In this document: piece by piece, positions 16,299-23,977 of the stretch
Numbering within the stretch: the stretch's first letter is position 1
Layout: every line of letters begins with the position of its first letter
Assembly: GCF_042675705.1 (NCBI RefSeq)
Contig: NZ_JBHTJJ010000001.1
Source of the DNA: Ruegeria arenilitoris
GTDB lineage: Bacteria > Pseudomonadota > Alphaproteobacteria > Rhodobacterales > Rhodobacteraceae
DNA: 64,000 nucleotides
Strand: one strand, 5' to 3'
The notes under the pieces: model-generated
Told to the model about the DNA's origin: nothing
Seen by the model: only the letters and a program-made list of their open reading frames with translations
Databases searched by the model: none
Program-made: the position numbers and the translations under genes

Positions 16299-17321
16299 AT
16301 GCGCGTCTATTACGATCGCGATTGCGACATCAACCTGATCAAGGACAAGAAAGTGGCCATCCTGGGCTATGGCTCTCAAGGCCACGCCCACGCGCTGAAC
16401 CTGCGCGACTCGGGTGCCAAGAACCTGGTCGTCGCCCTGCGCGAAGGCTCGCCCTCGGCCAAGAAAGCCGAAGCCGAAGGCCTGCAGGTGATGGGCATTG
16501 CCGAGGCCGCGGCCTGGTGCGACGTCATCATGTTCACCATGCCCGACGAGCTTCAGGCCGAGACCTACAAGAAATACGTGCATGACAACATCAAGCCCGG
16601 CGCGGCCATCGCCTTTGCCCACGGCCTGAACGTGCATTTCGGCCTGATCGAGCCGAAAGAGGGCGTGGACGTCATCATGATGGCGCCCAAAGGACCCGGC
16701 CACACCGTGCGCGGCGAATATGTCAAAGGCGGCGGCGTGCCCTGCCTTGTGGCGGTCCACACCGACGCGACCGGCAAGGCGCTGGAAATCGGCTTGTCCT
16801 ACTGCTCGGCCATCGGCGGCGGCCGTTCGGGCATCATCGAGACCAACTTCCGCGAGGAATGCGAAACCGACCTGTTCGGCGAGCAGGCCGTTCTGTGCGG
16901 CGGTCTGGTCGAACTGATCCGCTGTGGCTTTGAAACCCTGGTCGAGGCCGGCTATGCGCCCGAGATGGCCTATTTCGAGTGTCTGCACGAGGTGAAGCTG
17001 ATCGTGGACCTGATCTATGAAGGCGGCATCGCCAACATGGACTACTCGATCTCGAACACCGCGGAATACGGTCAATACGTGACCGGCCCGCGCATCCTGC
17101 CTTACGAGCAGACCAAGAAGGCGATGAAAGAGGTTCTGAACGACATCCAGCAGGGCAAGTTCGTGCGTGACTTCATGCTGGAAAACCAGGTCGGTCAGCC
17201 CACGATCAAAGCTTCGCGCCGGGCCAACGACGAACACCAGATCGAAGAAGTCGGCAAAAAGCTGCGGGGCATGATGCCCTGGATTTCGGCCGGCAAGCTG
17301 GTCGATCAGGAAAAGAACTAA
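16299..17321 (+). CDS. ilvC: Ketol-acid reductoisomerase (NADP+)
   Basis: IlvC converts acetolactate and acetohydroxybutyrate to dihydroxy acids in valine, leucine and isoleucine synthesis, using Mg2+ and NADPH. The 340-residue class I enzyme starts MRVYYDRDCDINLIKDKKVA and has the Rossmann motif ILGYGSQGHAHALNL. Metal-site residues lie in FREECETDLFGEQ and in the ECLHEVKLIVDLIYEGG helix. The ATG at 16299 follows an AAAGGA site; the longer upstream frame antisenses the Lrp gene. A strong intrinsic terminator follows. Confidence 0.98.
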   Translation: MRVYYDRDCDINLIKDKKVAILGYGSQGHAHALNLRDSGAKNLVVALREGSPSAKKAEAEGLQVMGIAEAAAWCDVIMFTMPDELQAETYKKYVHDNIKPGAAIAFAHGLNVHFGLIEPKEGVDVIMMAPKGPGHTVRGEYVKGGGVPCLVAVHTDATGKALEIGLSYCSAIGGGRSGIIETNFREECETDLFGEQAVLCGGLVELIRCGFETLVEAGYAPEMAYFECLHEVKLIVDLIYEGGIANMDYSISNTAEYGQYVTGPRILPYEQTKKAMKEVLNDIQQGKFVRDFMLENQVGQPTIKASRRANDEHQIEEVGKKLRGMMPWISAGKLVDQEKN

Positions 17322-17340
17322 GCCCAAACGGCTTGGACCC

Positions 17341-17367
17341 AAGGGCGGCCCCGGTGGCCGCCCTTTT
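17341..17367 (+). terminator. Intrinsic terminator of ilvC
   Basis: AAGGGCGGCC (17341-17350) pairs with GGCCGCCCTT (17356-17365) over a 5-nt loop, followed by a short T run. It lies 20 nt after the ilvC stop and 27 nt before the next gene. Confidence 0.88.
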
Positions 17368-17393
17368 CATGCAGAACGGATGAACGGCCAGCG

Positions 17394-18296
17394 ATGGTGC
17401 CTCAACCCAACATACGCGACTGGAGCGGCGTCATTGCCCTGGGCCTGATCTGGGGCGGCACCTTCATGGTCGTCGCGATGGCGTTGGAAGGCTATGGCCC
17501 GATCACGGTGGCCACGGCGCGGACGACGCTGGGTGCGGTGATGCTGCTGGCCTTGATGGGGCTGACCCGGCGGCGCATCCCCAGCCTGACACCAAGTCTC
17601 GCGTGGTCGGTAATCCTGATCGGCATCCTGTCCACCGCGCTGCCTTTCGTGCTGCTCAGCTGGGGGCAGCAATATGTACCCTCGGCCTTTGCCGGGCTGT
17701 CCATGGCGGCGATTCCGCTGATGGTGCTGCCGCTGGCGCATTTCTTCTCGGATGAACCCCTGAACGCACGTCGTTTCGTCGGGGTATCGCTGGGCTTCAC
17801 CGGAGCGCTGGTGCTTATCGGCCCAGGGCTGGCGCAACTGGGCAGCGGGGCCGAGCCGCTGGCACAGCTGGCCTGCATCGGGGCGGCGTTCTGCTATTCG
17901 GTGGCGTCGATCCTGACCCGGCGATGCCCGCCGATCGACCCGGTGGTTCTGGCCGCACTGACATTGGTGGTGGGCGCAGTGATCCTGGTGCCCATCATGC
18001 TGGCGACCGAGGGCTGGCCGACCCCGCAGGGTCTGCGCCCAACTCTTGCACTAATCGTACTGGGCCTTGTGCCAACGGCCTTTGCCACCCTGCTGCGGGT
18101 GTCGATCATTCGCAGCGCCGGGTCGGTCTTCATGACTCTGGTGAACTATCAGGTGCCGGTCTGGTCGATGATCTTCGGCGCGTGGATCCTGTCCGAGGCA
18201 CTGCCGCTGCGGTTCTACATAGCATTGGCGCTGATCCTGACAGGCATGGCCATCAGCCAATGGTTCAGCCTGCGCAAGTTGCTGTTGGGCTACTGA
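17394..18296 (+). CDS. EamA/DMT-family transporter
   Basis: The 300-residue protein has about ten membrane helices arranged as two EamA repeats. The first starts IALGLIWGGTFMVVAMALEG and the second starts near residue 155 (LACIGAAFCYSVASILTRRC). Drug/metabolite transporters of this group usually export amino acids or metabolites; substrate is unknown. It follows the ilvC terminator, so it probably has its own promoter. Its last 7 nt overlap the convergent glmM gene. Confidence 0.9.
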   Translation: MVPQPNIRDWSGVIALGLIWGGTFMVVAMALEGYGPITVATARTTLGAVMLLALMGLTRRRIPSLTPSLAWSVILIGILSTALPFVLLSWGQQYVPSAFAGLSMAAIPLMVLPLAHFFSDEPLNARRFVGVSLGFTGALVLIGPGLAQLGSGAEPLAQLACIGAAFCYSVASILTRRCPPIDPVVLAALTLVVGAVILVPIMLATEGWPTPQGLRPTLALIVLGLVPTAFATLLRVSIIRSAGSVFMTLVNYQVPVWSMIFGAWILSEALPLRFYIALALILTGMAISQWFSLRKLLLGY

Positions 18297-19636
18297 CGCG
18301 CGGCGGCTTCGACCTCGGCCACGATCCCATCGACCACCTGTGCCAAAAGGGCGTCATCCTCGCATTCCGCCATCACGCGGATCAAGGGCTCGGTGCCCGA
18401 CTTGCGGATCAGCAACCGCCCCTGCCCGTTCAGCCGCGCCTCGGCATCAGCAATCGCGGCCTTGACCGTTTCCGCTTCCAGCGGGGCCTGCCCTTCGCCA
18501 TAGCGCACGTTCTTCAACAGTTGCGGCACCGTCTCGAACTGCCGCGCCAGATCCGAGGCTTTGCGCCCCGAATTCACCATCTCGGCCAGGAAGTGCAACC
18601 CCGCCATCAGGCCATCGCCCGTGGTGGCATAGTCGCTCATGACGATATGGCCGGATTGCTCGCCGCCAAGGTTGAACCCGCCTTCGCGCATACGCTCGAC
18701 CACATAGCGGTCACCGACCGCCGTCCGTTCCAGCCGCAGCCCGCGCGCGCCCAGAAACCGCTCGAGCCCCAGGTTCGACATGACGGTCGCAACAAGCGCG
18801 CCGCCTTTCAACCGTTCGGAAGAGGCCCAGGCGGTGGCCAGAAGGGCCATGAGCTGATCACCGTCGGCGACCTGTCCGGTTTCATCAACGATCACCACCC
18901 GGTCGGCATCACCGTCGAGGCAGATGCCCACATCCGCCCCATGCGCCACGACGGCCTCGGCCGCCACGCGCGGCTGGGTCGAGCCGCAGCCCAGATTGAT
19001 GTTCTTGCCGTTGGGCGCGGTTCCCACCGGGATCACCTCGGCCCCCAGTTCCCACAGCACCTCGGGTGCGGTGCGGTGCGCGGCGCCGTTGGCGCAGTCG
19101 ATCACCACCTTGAGGCCATCCAGACGCAACTCGCGCGGCAGAGATGACTTGACCCGCTCGCCATAGCGGAACCGCGCGTCATCGACACGCCGGGCACGCC
19201 CGATATTCTGCGCCTGCGCGGGTTTGACCCCCTCTTCGATCAGCTGTTCGATCTCCAACTCGGCCTGGTCGGACAGTTTGAATCCATCGGGGCCGAAGAA
19301 CTTGATCCCATTGTCCTCGGCCGGGTTGTGGCTGGCCGAGATCATCACACCCAGATCGGCCCGCATCGACCGGGTCATCAGCCCGACCGCCGGTGTCGGC
19401 ACCGGCCCCAGCAGCAGCACGTTCATGCCGGTCGACGTCAGACCCGCCGTCAGCGCGTTTTCCAGCATATAGCCCGACAGGCGCGTATCCTTGCCGATCA
19501 CCACCCGATGAACGCCCGAGCCATCCCGGCGGAAGTACCGCCCCACGGCCGCGCCAATCCGCAACGCCATCTCGGCCGTCATCGGATAGGTGTTGGCGGT
19601 GCCCCGCACCCCGTCGGTTCCGAACAGCTTGCGCAT
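18290..19636 (-). CDS. glmM: Phosphoglucosamine mutase
   Basis: GlmM interconverts glucosamine-6-phosphate and glucosamine-1-phosphate on the path to UDP-GlcNAc for peptidoglycan and lipopolysaccharide. The 448-residue protein starts MRKLFGTDGVRGTANTYPMT. The phosphoserine loop is ISASHNPAEDNGIKFFG near residue 100, Mg2+ is bound at DGDADR, and the phosphate-binding RKSGTEPLIRVMAE lies near the C terminus. It is the last gene of folB-folP-glmM, starting 35 nt after folP, an order shared with many proteobacteria. Confidence 0.97.
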   Translation of the reverse strand: MRKLFGTDGVRGTANTYPMTAEMALRIGAAVGRYFRRDGSGVHRVVIGKDTRLSGYMLENALTAGLTSTGMNVLLLGPVPTPAVGLMTRSMRADLGVMISASHNPAEDNGIKFFGPDGFKLSDQAELEIEQLIEEGVKPAQAQNIGRARRVDDARFRYGERVKSSLPRELRLDGLKVVIDCANGAAHRTAPEVLWELGAEVIPVGTAPNGKNINLGCGSTQPRVAAEAVVAHGADVGICLDGDADRVVIVDETGQVADGDQLMALLATAWASSERLKGGALVATVMSNLGLERFLGARGLRLERTAVGDRYVVERMREGGFNLGGEQSGHIVMSDYATTGDGLMAGLHFLAEMVNSGRKASDLARQFETVPQLLKNVRYGEGQAPLEAETVKAAIADAEARLNGQGRLLIRKSGTEPLIRVMAECEDDALLAQVVDGIVAEVEAAARQ

Positions 19637-19671
19637 ACCTGTTACTCCACAAAGTCCTGCCTGCGACCGGA

Positions 19672-20670
19672 TTACCGGACAGCGGCCCACAGGCGCAAGG
19701 CCTGAGCGGTCTCTGCCACGTCATGCACCCGGATGATCTGCACACCTTGCGACAATCCGGCCAACGCAACGGCAATTGATCCCGGCGCGCGGGCATCCTT
19801 GCGCGGTTCCGCGCCGATCCGGCCGATGAAGCCCTTGCGTGACACGCCAAGAAGGATCGGGCAGCCCAACCCGTGAAACAGGCTGAGACTGCGTAGTAGG
19901 GTCAGGTTGTGTTCCTCGGTCTTTCCAAACCCGATACCCGGATCGACGATGATCCGGCCCCGATTCAGCCCAAGGCCTTCCAGCCGGGCCACTTGCCCCG
20001 ACAGGAAATCGAAAACGTCCAGCAGAACGTCGTCATAGGTCGGGTTGTCCTGCATCGTGGCCGGGTCGCCCTGCATGTGCATCACGCAGACCGGCGCTTT
20101 AATCTCGGCGCAGAAAGCGCCAAGCTCGGAATCGAAGGTAAAGCCCGAAACGTCGTTGATCAGCCCCGCCCCCGCCTCAACTGCGGCCCTTGCCACGGCG
20201 GATTTGCGCGTGTCGATCGAAATCAGCGCCGGTGTCTCGGCCCGGATCGCGCGGATCAAGGGCTGGGTGCGGGCGATCTCTTCGTCCTCGGGCACGAAAT
20301 CAGCACCGGGGCGGGTAGATTCACCGCCGATATCCAGAATAGTCGCACCGTGCGCGACCATTTCCCGAGCCGCCGCCCGCGCGGCGTCGGGGGTGTTGTG
20401 CTTGCCACCGTCGGAGAAGCTGTCGGGCGTGGCGTTAAGGATGCCCATGATCTGCGGCTGCGTCATGTCCAGACCGGCAATCGCGGCGCGCGGTCGTGTC
20501 AGCCGGTCCTGCCACGATTCAGGGATTTCGGCGGCCGCAACGATCCGGGGTGCCGCGTCACGTTGCAGGCATTCGGCATGGGTGAACCACAGGCCCTGCC
20601 CGGCCAGTGGCAAGGCCCCGTCCGGGCGCACAGGCCCGTGTTGCACCAATGGGCGATAATAACTGGTCAC
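19672..20670 (-). CDS. folP: Dihydropteroate synthase
   Basis: FolP joins dihydropterin pyrophosphate to p-aminobenzoate, the sulfonamide target in folate synthesis. The 332-residue protein has MGILNATPDSFSDGG, GATILDIGGESTRPGA and the C-terminal ILLGVSRKGFIG, which are the three conserved loops. About 65 residues precede the barrel, somewhat longer than the minimal enzyme. The start is GTG, overlapping the folB stop by 3 nt (GTGA), so translation is coupled. Confidence 0.97.
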   Translation of the reverse strand: MTSYYRPLVQHGPVRPDGALPLAGQGLWFTHAECLQRDAAPRIVAAAEIPESWQDRLTRPRAAIAGLDMTQPQIMGILNATPDSFSDGGKHNTPDAARAAAREMVAHGATILDIGGESTRPGADFVPEDEEIARTQPLIRAIRAETPALISIDTRKSAVARAAVEAGAGLINDVSGFTFDSELGAFCAEIKAPVCVMHMQGDPATMQDNPTYDDVLLDVFDFLSGQVARLEGLGLNRGRIIVDPGIGFGKTEEHNLTLLRSLSLFHGLGCPILLGVSRKGFIGRIGAEPRKDARAPGSIAVALAGLSQGVQIIRVHDVAETAQALRLWAAVR

Positions 20671-21587
20671 AGTTGCGCCTGCTCCACGGGAACCGCCCGG
20701 AGCGGCGTTCTGGGCGACTCGGGCAAATCCCCGCCGATCACCAGCATTTCGCTGGCCTCGAAGGTGGCGGCGAACCAGGCGGCCAAGGCCACCGCATCGG
20801 ACGGCGCCGCCGAAGGCCCATCGACCGCATCCAACACGATCTTGGACGGTGCCCAGACACAGATCTGACCGTTCTTCATGGCCCAGTCCAGTTCGGTCCG
20901 GGTCGAGACGACGACGCAGCGATGATCACGCGCGGCCAGCACCCACGCATTCTGCTCGATCGCCAGCAGGTCGATCCGGCGCTGGGTCATGGCATGGCCG
21001 GTCTGCGGCACCGGCAGTTCGGAAGCACCCACGCACAGGATCAGCGGCCGCTGTTGGTTCTCCAACTGGTCGATCCAGCCCGACAAATTGTCGGACTCAA
21101 TCGCTGCATTCGACAGAAAGACCAACCGGGGATGTGGACGCTCTTCCTCGATGACATCGTGATGGACGGCATCCTTGCCACGCACGATCTCGACTCCCAA
21201 AGCGCCGGGGCCCCGGTCCAGTTTTTCGATGCGGACAAAAGCCCTTACCGCCTGAGGCTCAAGCAGGATCCGCTCGGCTATTCGATCCGCCAGCGTCTCG
21301 AGCAAGTTCAGACGCTCGGCCGCCAGTTCATAGGCAATGGCCTCGGTCACCCGGTCATAGGACAGGATGCGATCGACATCATCGTCGATGTTTTCGGTCA
21401 GCGGCCGCACTTCGACCACGATGTTGAAACAGATGCGCTGGGTTGTGCCCCGCTCGGCCTGAAAAGCGCCGATCTCGACCTCGACAATGTGGTCGCGCAG
21501 CGAGATACGATCCAGCGGCCCGCGTGGCGCAGTCGCCTCGGACCGTTCGGACGGGTGCGCAAAGGCAAGGCGGATTTCAGTACTCAT
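20667..21587 (-). CDS. folB: Dihydroneopterin aldolase (FolB) fused to an amino-acid-kinase-like domain
   Basis: FolB cleaves dihydroneopterin to hydroxymethyl-dihydropterin and glycolaldehyde. About residues 25-145 match FolB (LRDHIVEVEIGAFQAERGTT, DDVDRILSYDRVTEAI, ETLADRIAERIL). A typical FolB is about 120 residues; this protein has 306. The extra part, roughly 150-300, resembles small amino-acid-kinase-fold proteins in the run IDLLAIEQNAWVLA and in ICVWAPSKIVLDA, PSDAVALAAWFA and MLVIGGDLP. The kinase glycine-rich loops look degenerate. It heads the folB-folP-glmM operon; folK is not in the window. The aldolase part is confident and the second domain is my own fold reading. Confidence 0.88.
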   Translation of the reverse strand: MSTEIRLAFAHPSERSEATAPRGPLDRISLRDHIVEVEIGAFQAERGTTQRICFNIVVEVRPLTENIDDDVDRILSYDRVTEAIAYELAAERLNLLETLADRIAERILLEPQAVRAFVRIEKLDRGPGALGVEIVRGKDAVHHDVIEEERPHPRLVFLSNAAIESDNLSGWIDQLENQQRPLILCVGASELPVPQTGHAMTQRRIDLLAIEQNAWVLAARDHRCVVVSTRTELDWAMKNGQICVWAPSKIVLDAVDGPSAAPSDAVALAAWFAATFEASEMLVIGGDLPESPRTPLRAVPVEQAQL

Positions 21588-21689
21588 GGCACGGGCCTTT
21601 TCGGGCAGCTTGGACAGGTTTGCCCAAATTACTGGTTCCGCGCGGCTATAGCATTCAAGCAAACGCCATTCCAGCCGCCGAATGCGGCG

Positions 21690-23066
21690 TCAGGTGACGC
21701 GGTACCAACTCATCATACCCGATGCGGCGTGTCCAAGCATATGGCAATGCAGCAGCCAGTTGCCCGGGTTATCGGTGACCAGCGCAATCTCGCGAGTCTC
21801 GCCGCGTTCGACCAGAACCGTATCGCGCCATGGCCCAAGACTTCCGTCCGGCAAGATCAGCCGAAAGTGGTGGCCATGCAAGTGCATCGCGTGCGGGAAT
21901 GCAGTTTCGTTCACGAAGGCAATCCGATGGACGCTTCCCAAGGGCGCGTCCAGAAACGGGTCATCGGGTCGTTCGGCGTAGCCATTCAGCGCCCAGAACC
22001 GCCCCAGTTGAGCCAGCTCCCGGCCCGAGAGCTCGGTCTCGCCAATCCGCGCGCTTCCGAGCCAGCGCATGGCACCGCCTTGCAGCCTCATCTCGTGCCG
22101 CGGTACGTTGTTGAGGTCCGTCAATTCCGAAAGCGGGTTCGGCGGCAATGGCCGAACTCCCGACCGGGGAGTGGATGCCGCCTGCCCTGCCACTGAAAAT
22201 CGGGCCAAACCAAAGGCGCCGTCACGTTCCTGACTGAACAGGCTGGCCGTTTCCGCATTCGCAGCCAGCACATCCACCAACAAATCCGCACGTTGTGCCG
22301 GGGCCAGCGGGAACGTGTCCTCAATCGGGATCGGCTCGGCCAACGGCATTCCATCCAGCGCGACAATCCATCCGGCCATTCCGTCCAGGCCAACGGTGAA
22401 GACACGCGCATTCGCAGCGTTGATCAACCTCAGACGCAGTCGTTGGTTTTGTTGAACAGGAAAGGATGGGTCGAATGCACCATTGACCGTGATGAGGTTT
22501 CCCAACCGTCCAGCATGGCTGAGGTCATGACCGTTGTCGAAGTCTCGGGTAATCTGGGCCGTTTCCGGATCAAGTCGCCAGTCATCCAGCATCAGCACCA
22601 GATCCTGCTCCACATCCGGCGCCTCGGACTCGTGCACGATCAAAGGGCCATAGAGGCCACGTGCCACCTGTTCGACTGACTTGTTATGCGCATGGTACCA
22701 ATAGGTTCCGGCGTCCGGCACGATGAAATCATAGTCGAAGGTCGCGCCGCTTGGAACCGCATCCTGAGTCAGCCCCGGAACGCCATCCATAGCGTTGTCG
22801 ATGCGGATACCGTGCCAATGAACCGAAGTGGCTTGCGGTAATTCGTTCACCAAGCGGCGTTGAACACGCTCGCCTTGCTGCAGATGGATGGGGCTGCCCG
22901 GCACCTGCCCACCAAAGCCCCAGATAGCGGTTTCCGGAAACCCCGGAGGGGCAATCAACTGAGCGCCCTCGCGCGCAGTCAGGGTCAGCGGCGCGGAGCG
23001 CGCTAGCGTTGGAAACACCGCAAGCGCGGCGGCAGATTTCAAAAGGCTTCGGCGGCTCAGATTCAT
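21690..23066 (-). CDS. Tat-exported multicopper oxidase
   Basis: The 458-residue periplasmic oxidase begins MNLSRRSLLKSAAALAVFPT, a twin-arginine signal. Copper sites are complete: HWHGIRID, WYHAHNKS, HAMHLHGHHF, and the C-terminal HCHMLGHAASGMM that holds the type 1 copper with Met as axial ligand. Members oxidise Cu(I), Mn(II), phenolics or bilirubin; the short three-domain layout resembles CueO/SufI-like enzymes, but no methionine-rich copper loop stands out. An AAGGAG site supports 23066. It lies 79 nt downstream of the SleB gene on the same strand. Confidence 0.92.
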   Translation of the reverse strand: MNLSRRSLLKSAAALAVFPTLARSAPLTLTAREGAQLIAPPGFPETAIWGFGGQVPGSPIHLQQGERVQRRLVNELPQATSVHWHGIRIDNAMDGVPGLTQDAVPSGATFDYDFIVPDAGTYWYHAHNKSVEQVARGLYGPLIVHESEAPDVEQDLVLMLDDWRLDPETAQITRDFDNGHDLSHAGRLGNLITVNGAFDPSFPVQQNQRLRLRLINAANARVFTVGLDGMAGWIVALDGMPLAEPIPIEDTFPLAPAQRADLLVDVLAANAETASLFSQERDGAFGLARFSVAGQAASTPRSGVRPLPPNPLSELTDLNNVPRHEMRLQGGAMRWLGSARIGETELSGRELAQLGRFWALNGYAERPDDPFLDAPLGSVHRIAFVNETAFPHAMHLHGHHFRLILPDGSLGPWRDTVLVERGETREIALVTDNPGNWLLHCHMLGHAASGMMSWYRVT

Positions 23067-23145
23067 TGCGGGTCTCCTTGCCCGCAATATAGCCCTTGGT
23101 TTCACCCGCGCCATCAACGTTCCAGCGCGGGTGCGTCAATGCGCG

Positions 23146-23787
23146 CTAGTTGCTCGCAGTGCGGTAGTTGTGGCGGTAGAAGATATGCACACCGATGCGC
23201 GCAGTTTCCTTGTAAACGCGCGACCACGACGGGCGCACCGCCTTGGTGTGGTAATGCGTGGCCCCCGACGTCAGCGGATCGCTGACCCCCTCGATCGCGG
23301 CCTTGGCAACTTTGGCCACCCGCTCATAGGCTTTCTTCTCGTGAATGACTTCCTTGCGGCCGTCACAGGTATAGGTGAACTGGCACTGGTATTTCTTGCC
23401 TGTTCCCTGGCGGATCACGCCGCAGACGGTATTCGGGAAACGGGTGCTTTCCACCCGGTTCAAAATCACCTCGGCAACCGCGAATTGGCCGCGCACGCTC
23501 TCTCCGCGCGCTTCGAAATACAGGGCCTCGGCCAAGCATTTCAGATCTTCGCCGCCGCTGGCTTTGGGTTGTTGGTCCAGCCAGGCCTTGGTGTAGGAAA
23601 CCTCGACCGGTTGGACCTCTTTCCTAGGTTGGAACAGCTTCAGATAGTCGCGAAAGCTTTGCCCCGGCACCTCGTTGCGCGACACCAGTTCGCGCTTGGC
23701 AGTCTCGGTGGCTTCCCTCTCGGCAACGGACGCACTCGGCATCACGGTTGCCGCCGCAATGGCAACAGCCAGTATGTATCGTAGCAT
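23146..23787 (-). CDS. Exported cell-wall hydrolase, SleB (Hydrolase_2) domain
   Basis: The 213-residue protein starts with a signal peptide (MLRYILAVAIAAATVMPSAS). The hydrolase domain at about 95-205 shows CLAEALYFEARGESVRGQFA, VAEVILNRVESTRFPNTVCG and CQFTYTCDGR, ending near SGATHYHTKAVRPSW. In spore formers SleB is a lytic transglycosylase; non-sporulating alphaproteobacteria use relatives for peptidoglycan turnover. The start at 23787 has a GAGG site 7 nt upstream; 23820 is a second option. Confidence 0.9.
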   Translation of the reverse strand: MLRYILAVAIAAATVMPSASVAEREATETAKRELVSRNEVPGQSFRDYLKLFQPRKEVQPVEVSYTKAWLDQQPKASGGEDLKCLAEALYFEARGESVRGQFAVAEVILNRVESTRFPNTVCGVIRQGTGKKYQCQFTYTCDGRKEVIHEKKAYERVAKVAKAAIEGVSDPLTSGATHYHTKAVRPSWSRVYKETARIGVHIFYRHNYRTASN

Positions 23788-23948
23788 CAGATAACCTCGC
23801 ACAGGCACTTCACGCGCCATACCCTCCCCCGGCGGGCGCGACGGGGTCTTAACCCAGAAGGCGCGAAAGGTCCAGTTCTGAGGAAAAAGCAAGAAAAATC
23901 TTGCCCGCGGGGCCAAAATTAATCAGCCACAGGTCCATCCCGTAACCA

Positions 23949-23977
23949 CTATTCCTAGGGCTTTGACGGCCTGTCAA
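23949..23977 (-). promoter_or_regulatory. Candidate promoter of the SleB gene, overlapping the ppdK stop
   Basis: Reading leftward, TTGACA (23977-23972) and AATAGT (near 23953-23948) are separated by 18 bp. The -35 is part of a short dyad, TTGAC-N5-GTCAA (23963-23977). It overlaps the ppdK termination codon at 23974-23976. Assignment is by consensus only. Confidence 0.4.

Noticed and set aside
20607..22196. 529-codon rightward ORF across folB and the multicopper oxidase
   Set aside because: It runs antisense through two well supported genes and has no family features.
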